Shown: positions 14,451-16,486 of the stretch, in pieces | Layout of the letters: the number at the start of each line of letters is the position of its first letter | Numbering within the stretch: position 1 is the first letter of the stretch | Assembly: GCA_016789295.1 (NCBI GenBank) | Contig: JAEUQL010000013.1 | Coordinates: forward strand, 1 to 16,486 | Source of the DNA: Blastocatellia bacterium | Lineage (GTDB): Bacteria > Acidobacteriota > Blastocatellia > Chloracidobacteriales > JADJPF01 | DNA: 16,486 nucleotides | Direction of reading: 5' to 3' | Made by a program: the position numbers and the translations under genes | Notes under the pieces: generated by a model | The model's database searches: none | What the model saw: only the letters and a program-made list of their open reading frames with translations | What the model was told of the DNA's origin: nothing

Positions 14451-15583
14451 GTGAACTAGCAAAATATAACGAAGTAGCAGAAGAGTTCGCAACTGAAGAG
14501 CTTGTGCTCAACATGGGGCCACAGCATCCATCAACCCATGGTGTATTGAGAGTAGTTCTCAAGCTAGATGGTGAGATAGTCACCGATCTAGATTGTGACA
14601 TAGGCTACCTTCACAGAGGCGTTGAGAAGATATGTGAACATCGCACTTATGCAATGATTGCTCCTTACTTTGACCGCACCGACTATGTAGCTGCCGTGTC
14701 TAACGGTCTCTGTTATGTTGAAACAGTAGAGAAGGCAATGGGTATTGAAGTTCCGCCACGTGCTCAGTATCTGCGAGTAGCACTTACAGAACTGAGCCGT
14801 ATTTCGAGCCACCTGCTTTGGCTTGGAACCCACGCAATGGATGTTGGTGCGATGACTATATTCTTGTGGGCTTTTAGAGAGCGCGAAGAGATACTGAAGA
14901 TATTTGAAAACTTCTTTGGTGCTCGTCTTACCTGCCATGCTTTTAGAATAGGAGGGATGTCCTATGATGCTTATGAAGGTTTTGAGCAGGAAGTAAAGCA
15001 GTTCTGTGATCGCTTTCCTACAAGGCTTGCTGAAATGGAACAGATGCTAAACTCTAATCGCATATGGCTGAGCCGGACAGTTGGAGTTGGAATAATATCT
15101 GCTGAAGATGCTATAGACCTTGGTTTAACAGGTGCTTGTCTACGTGGTTCAGGAATAGAGTGGGATATTCGTAAGGCACATCCTTATGAATGCTACTCTG
15201 AGCTTGAGTTTGACATTCCTTATGGTGAAAATGGTGATACCTATGACCGCTATCTAGTGCGCATGGAAGAGATGAGACAGGCACGCAGGATAGTTATTCA
15301 GACAATTGACAAACTACCCACAGGAGCAGTAACAGCAGCACGTGTTCCAAAAGTGCTCAAACCGCCAGCCGGTGACTACTATCATTCAAATGAATCACCA
15401 AAAGGCGAACTGGGTATCTATCTTGTATCGGATGGGTCTACACAGCCTGTAAGACTTCGAATTAGACCTCCGTGTTTTGTCAATCTGCAGGCACTCAAAA
15501 AGATGTGTGTAGGTCGTCTCTATGCAGACGTTGTGGCAGTGATTGGGACTTTGGATATAGTACTTGGTGAGGTTGATAGATGA
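14447..15583 (+). CDS. nuoD: NADH-quinone oxidoreductase subunit D (complex I, 49-kDa subunit)
   Basis: A 378-residue NuoD, the subunit that with NuoB forms the quinone-reduction chamber of complex I. The N-terminal loop GPQHPSTHG (24-32) holds the conserved quinone-site histidines. IGYLHRGVEKICEHRTY and APYFDRTDYVAA follow, and the tail has the typical PKGELGIYLVSDG, RIRPPCFVNLQAL and GTLDIVLGEVDR. Length is close to the family mean (about 380-420) and there is no fusion to NuoC. Four-base ATGA overlaps with nuoC upstream and nuoH downstream indicate translational coupling and stoichiometric expression. The ATG at 14447 is preceded by AGGTAAG. Confidence 0.98.
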   Translation: MSELAKYNEVAEEFATEELVLNMGPQHPSTHGVLRVVLKLDGEIVTDLDCDIGYLHRGVEKICEHRTYAMIAPYFDRTDYVAAVSNGLCYVETVEKAMGIEVPPRAQYLRVALTELSRISSHLLWLGTHAMDVGAMTIFLWAFREREEILKIFENFFGARLTCHAFRIGGMSYDAYEGFEQEVKQFCDRFPTRLAEMEQMLNSNRIWLSRTVGVGIISAEDAIDLGLTGACLRGSGIEWDIRKAHPYECYSELEFDIPYGENGDTYDRYLVRMEEMRQARRIVIQTIDKLPTGAVTAARVPKVLKPPAGDYYHSNESPKGELGIYLVSDGSTQPVRLRIRPPCFVNLQALKKMCVGRLYADVVAVIGTLDIVLGEVDR

Positions 15584-16486
15584 ACATTCTACTGTTATTA
15601 ATTCCACCAGAATGGTTTAGTAGATTGATTCCAACGATTAACCCAACGCTTGTTAACTATCTTATCTGGCCATTGGTGCAGATAGCTGTAGTTTTTGGTC
15701 TTATAATGCTGTTGGTTGCTTACTTGACATTAGCCGAGCGCAAGATCAGTGCATGGATTCAAGTTAGAATAGGTCCCAATCGTGTAGGGCCTTTGGGACT
15801 GTTGCAGCCTTTTGCAGACGGTATAAAGCTACTTATTAAAGAAGACTTGATCCCTTTGGAAGCAGACAAATGGGTTTTTACCATGGCACCAATTATCACT
15901 CTGGTTGCTGCCTTGGTGATGCTTGCAGTCATTCCTTGGGGGGCTGCATGGGCAACTATTGCCGATGTAGATATAGGACTGCTTTTTGTACTTGCTGTAT
16001 CTTCGCTAGGAATACTTGGAATTATTCTTGGTGGTTGGGCTTCCAACAGCAAGTACTCTCTACTTGGTGCACTACGATCTTCTGCACAGATGGTTAGTTA
16101 TGAAGTAGCTATGGGTCTTGCATTGATAGGTACACTTATGTTTACCAAAACTCTCTCTTTGCAAGGGATAGTTGTTGCTCAGCAACAGTCTGGTATCTGG
16201 ACAGTTCTTGTACAACCACTAGGCTTTCTTGTCTATTTCATTAGTGCAATAGCAGAGACCAACCGAGCCCCTTTCGATCTGCCAGAGGCAGAGTCGGAGT
16301 TAGTAGCAGGTTTTCACACCGAGTATAGTGGTTTTCGCTTCTCTATCTTCTTCATTGCTGAATATACAAATATGGTTGTAGTTTCAGCCATAGCTGTGAC
16401 GCTCTTTCTTGGTGGCTGGAGCTTTCCAGGACTTGAGCATTTGAAAGGATACTCAGAGACTCTGTTTGTTTTTGCTTCAGTATTTG
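15580..16486 (+). CDS. nuoH: NADH-quinone oxidoreductase subunit H (3' partial)
   Basis: The frame starting at the ATG at 15580 stays open to the window end, giving 302 visible codons of NuoH, the membrane subunit that links the quinone chamber to the proton-pumping arm. It begins with a hydrophobic helix region and then LTLAERKISAWIQVRIGPNRVGP, LQPFADGIKLLIKED and APIITL; later comes the highly conserved ETNRAPFDLPEAESELVAGFHTEYSG loop. Typical NuoH is about 330-430 residues, so most of the gene is present. A run of membrane helices (around eight) is visible. The AEYANM motif common after the loop reads AEYTNM here. The start overlaps the nuoD stop (ATGA), with GAGG 7 nt upstream. The direct nuoD-nuoH join means nuoE, nuoF and nuoG are not between them, unlike the E. 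coli order. Confidence 0.97.
   Translation, partial: MNILLLLIPPEWFSRLIPTINPTLVNYLIWPLVQIAVVFGLIMLLVAYLTLAERKISAWIQVRIGPNRVGPLGLLQPFADGIKLLIKEDLIPLEADKWVFTMAPIITLVAALVMLAVIPWGAAWATIADVDIGLLFVLAVSSLGILGIILGGWASNSKYSLLGALRSSAQMVSYEVAMGLALIGTLMFTKTLSLQGIVVAQQQSGIWTVLVQPLGFLVYFISAIAETNRAPFDLPEAESELVAGFHTEYSGFRFSIFFIAEYTNMVVVSAIAVTLFLGGWSFPGLEHLKGYSETLFVFASVF

Noticed and set aside
1..16486. tRNA, rRNA, CRISPR array, transposase or prophage genes
   Set aside because: Looked for conserved tRNA arms, rRNA segments, regularly spaced repeats and transposase motifs on both strands; none seen.

Overview
The window is a gene-dense, AT-leaning bacterial chromosome segment (about 40% GC by eye) with no tRNA, rRNA, CRISPR array or insertion sequence that I can see. 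It encodes a KDO-8-phosphate synthase (so a Gram-negative with KDO-type LPS), complex I subunits, a MXAN_5187-like protein and several secreted proteins (WD40-like, M1-like with TPR, alpha/beta hydrolase). That mix fits Acidobacteriota (Blastocatellia-like) or a relative better than Proteobacteria. The taxonomic call is inference only, since no rRNA or marker phylogeny is available.

Layout. 1-573 holds the 3' end of a MXAN_5187-type gene, followed by a PLP-dependent threonine/serine dehydratase-like gene (606-1520). 1656-2404 is a vapBC toxin-antitoxin module whose toxin gene carries a one-base frameshift; about 265 bp of featureless DNA follow. 3971-2668 (minus) is a three-gene set: a short-chain dehydrogenase, an unrecognised 88-aa protein and a short NfeD-like membrane protein. 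4218-5541 (plus) is sucD then ndk, closed by a strong hairpin terminator. 6851-5580 (minus) is a secreted alpha/beta hydrolase followed by a small AtpI/AtpZ-type membrane protein. 6992-8122 (plus) is a GT28-type diacylglycerol glycosyltransferase that abuts, with no gap, the end of the next minus operon. 10333-8123 (minus) encodes an unrecognised protein with a tandem internal duplication, then a secreted WD40-like propeller protein. 13628-10510 (minus) is kdsA, translationally coupled to a large secreted M1-peptidase-like protein that has lost its zinc-binding motif. 13782-16486 (plus) is a complex I operon, nuoC-nuoD-nuoH, with ATGA overlaps; nuoH runs off the end.

Functionally the window combines core energy metabolism (succinyl-CoA ligase alpha subunit, NDP kinase, complex I) with envelope biogenesis (KDO synthesis, glycolipid synthesis) and lineage-specific exported proteins. 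The most unusual items are the inactive M1-fold/TPR protein tied to kdsA, the duplicated-domain protein paired with a propeller protein, and the frameshifted vapC. I do not see a complete new defence or mobile system. The best candidate for something undescribed is the 8123-10333 two-gene operon.
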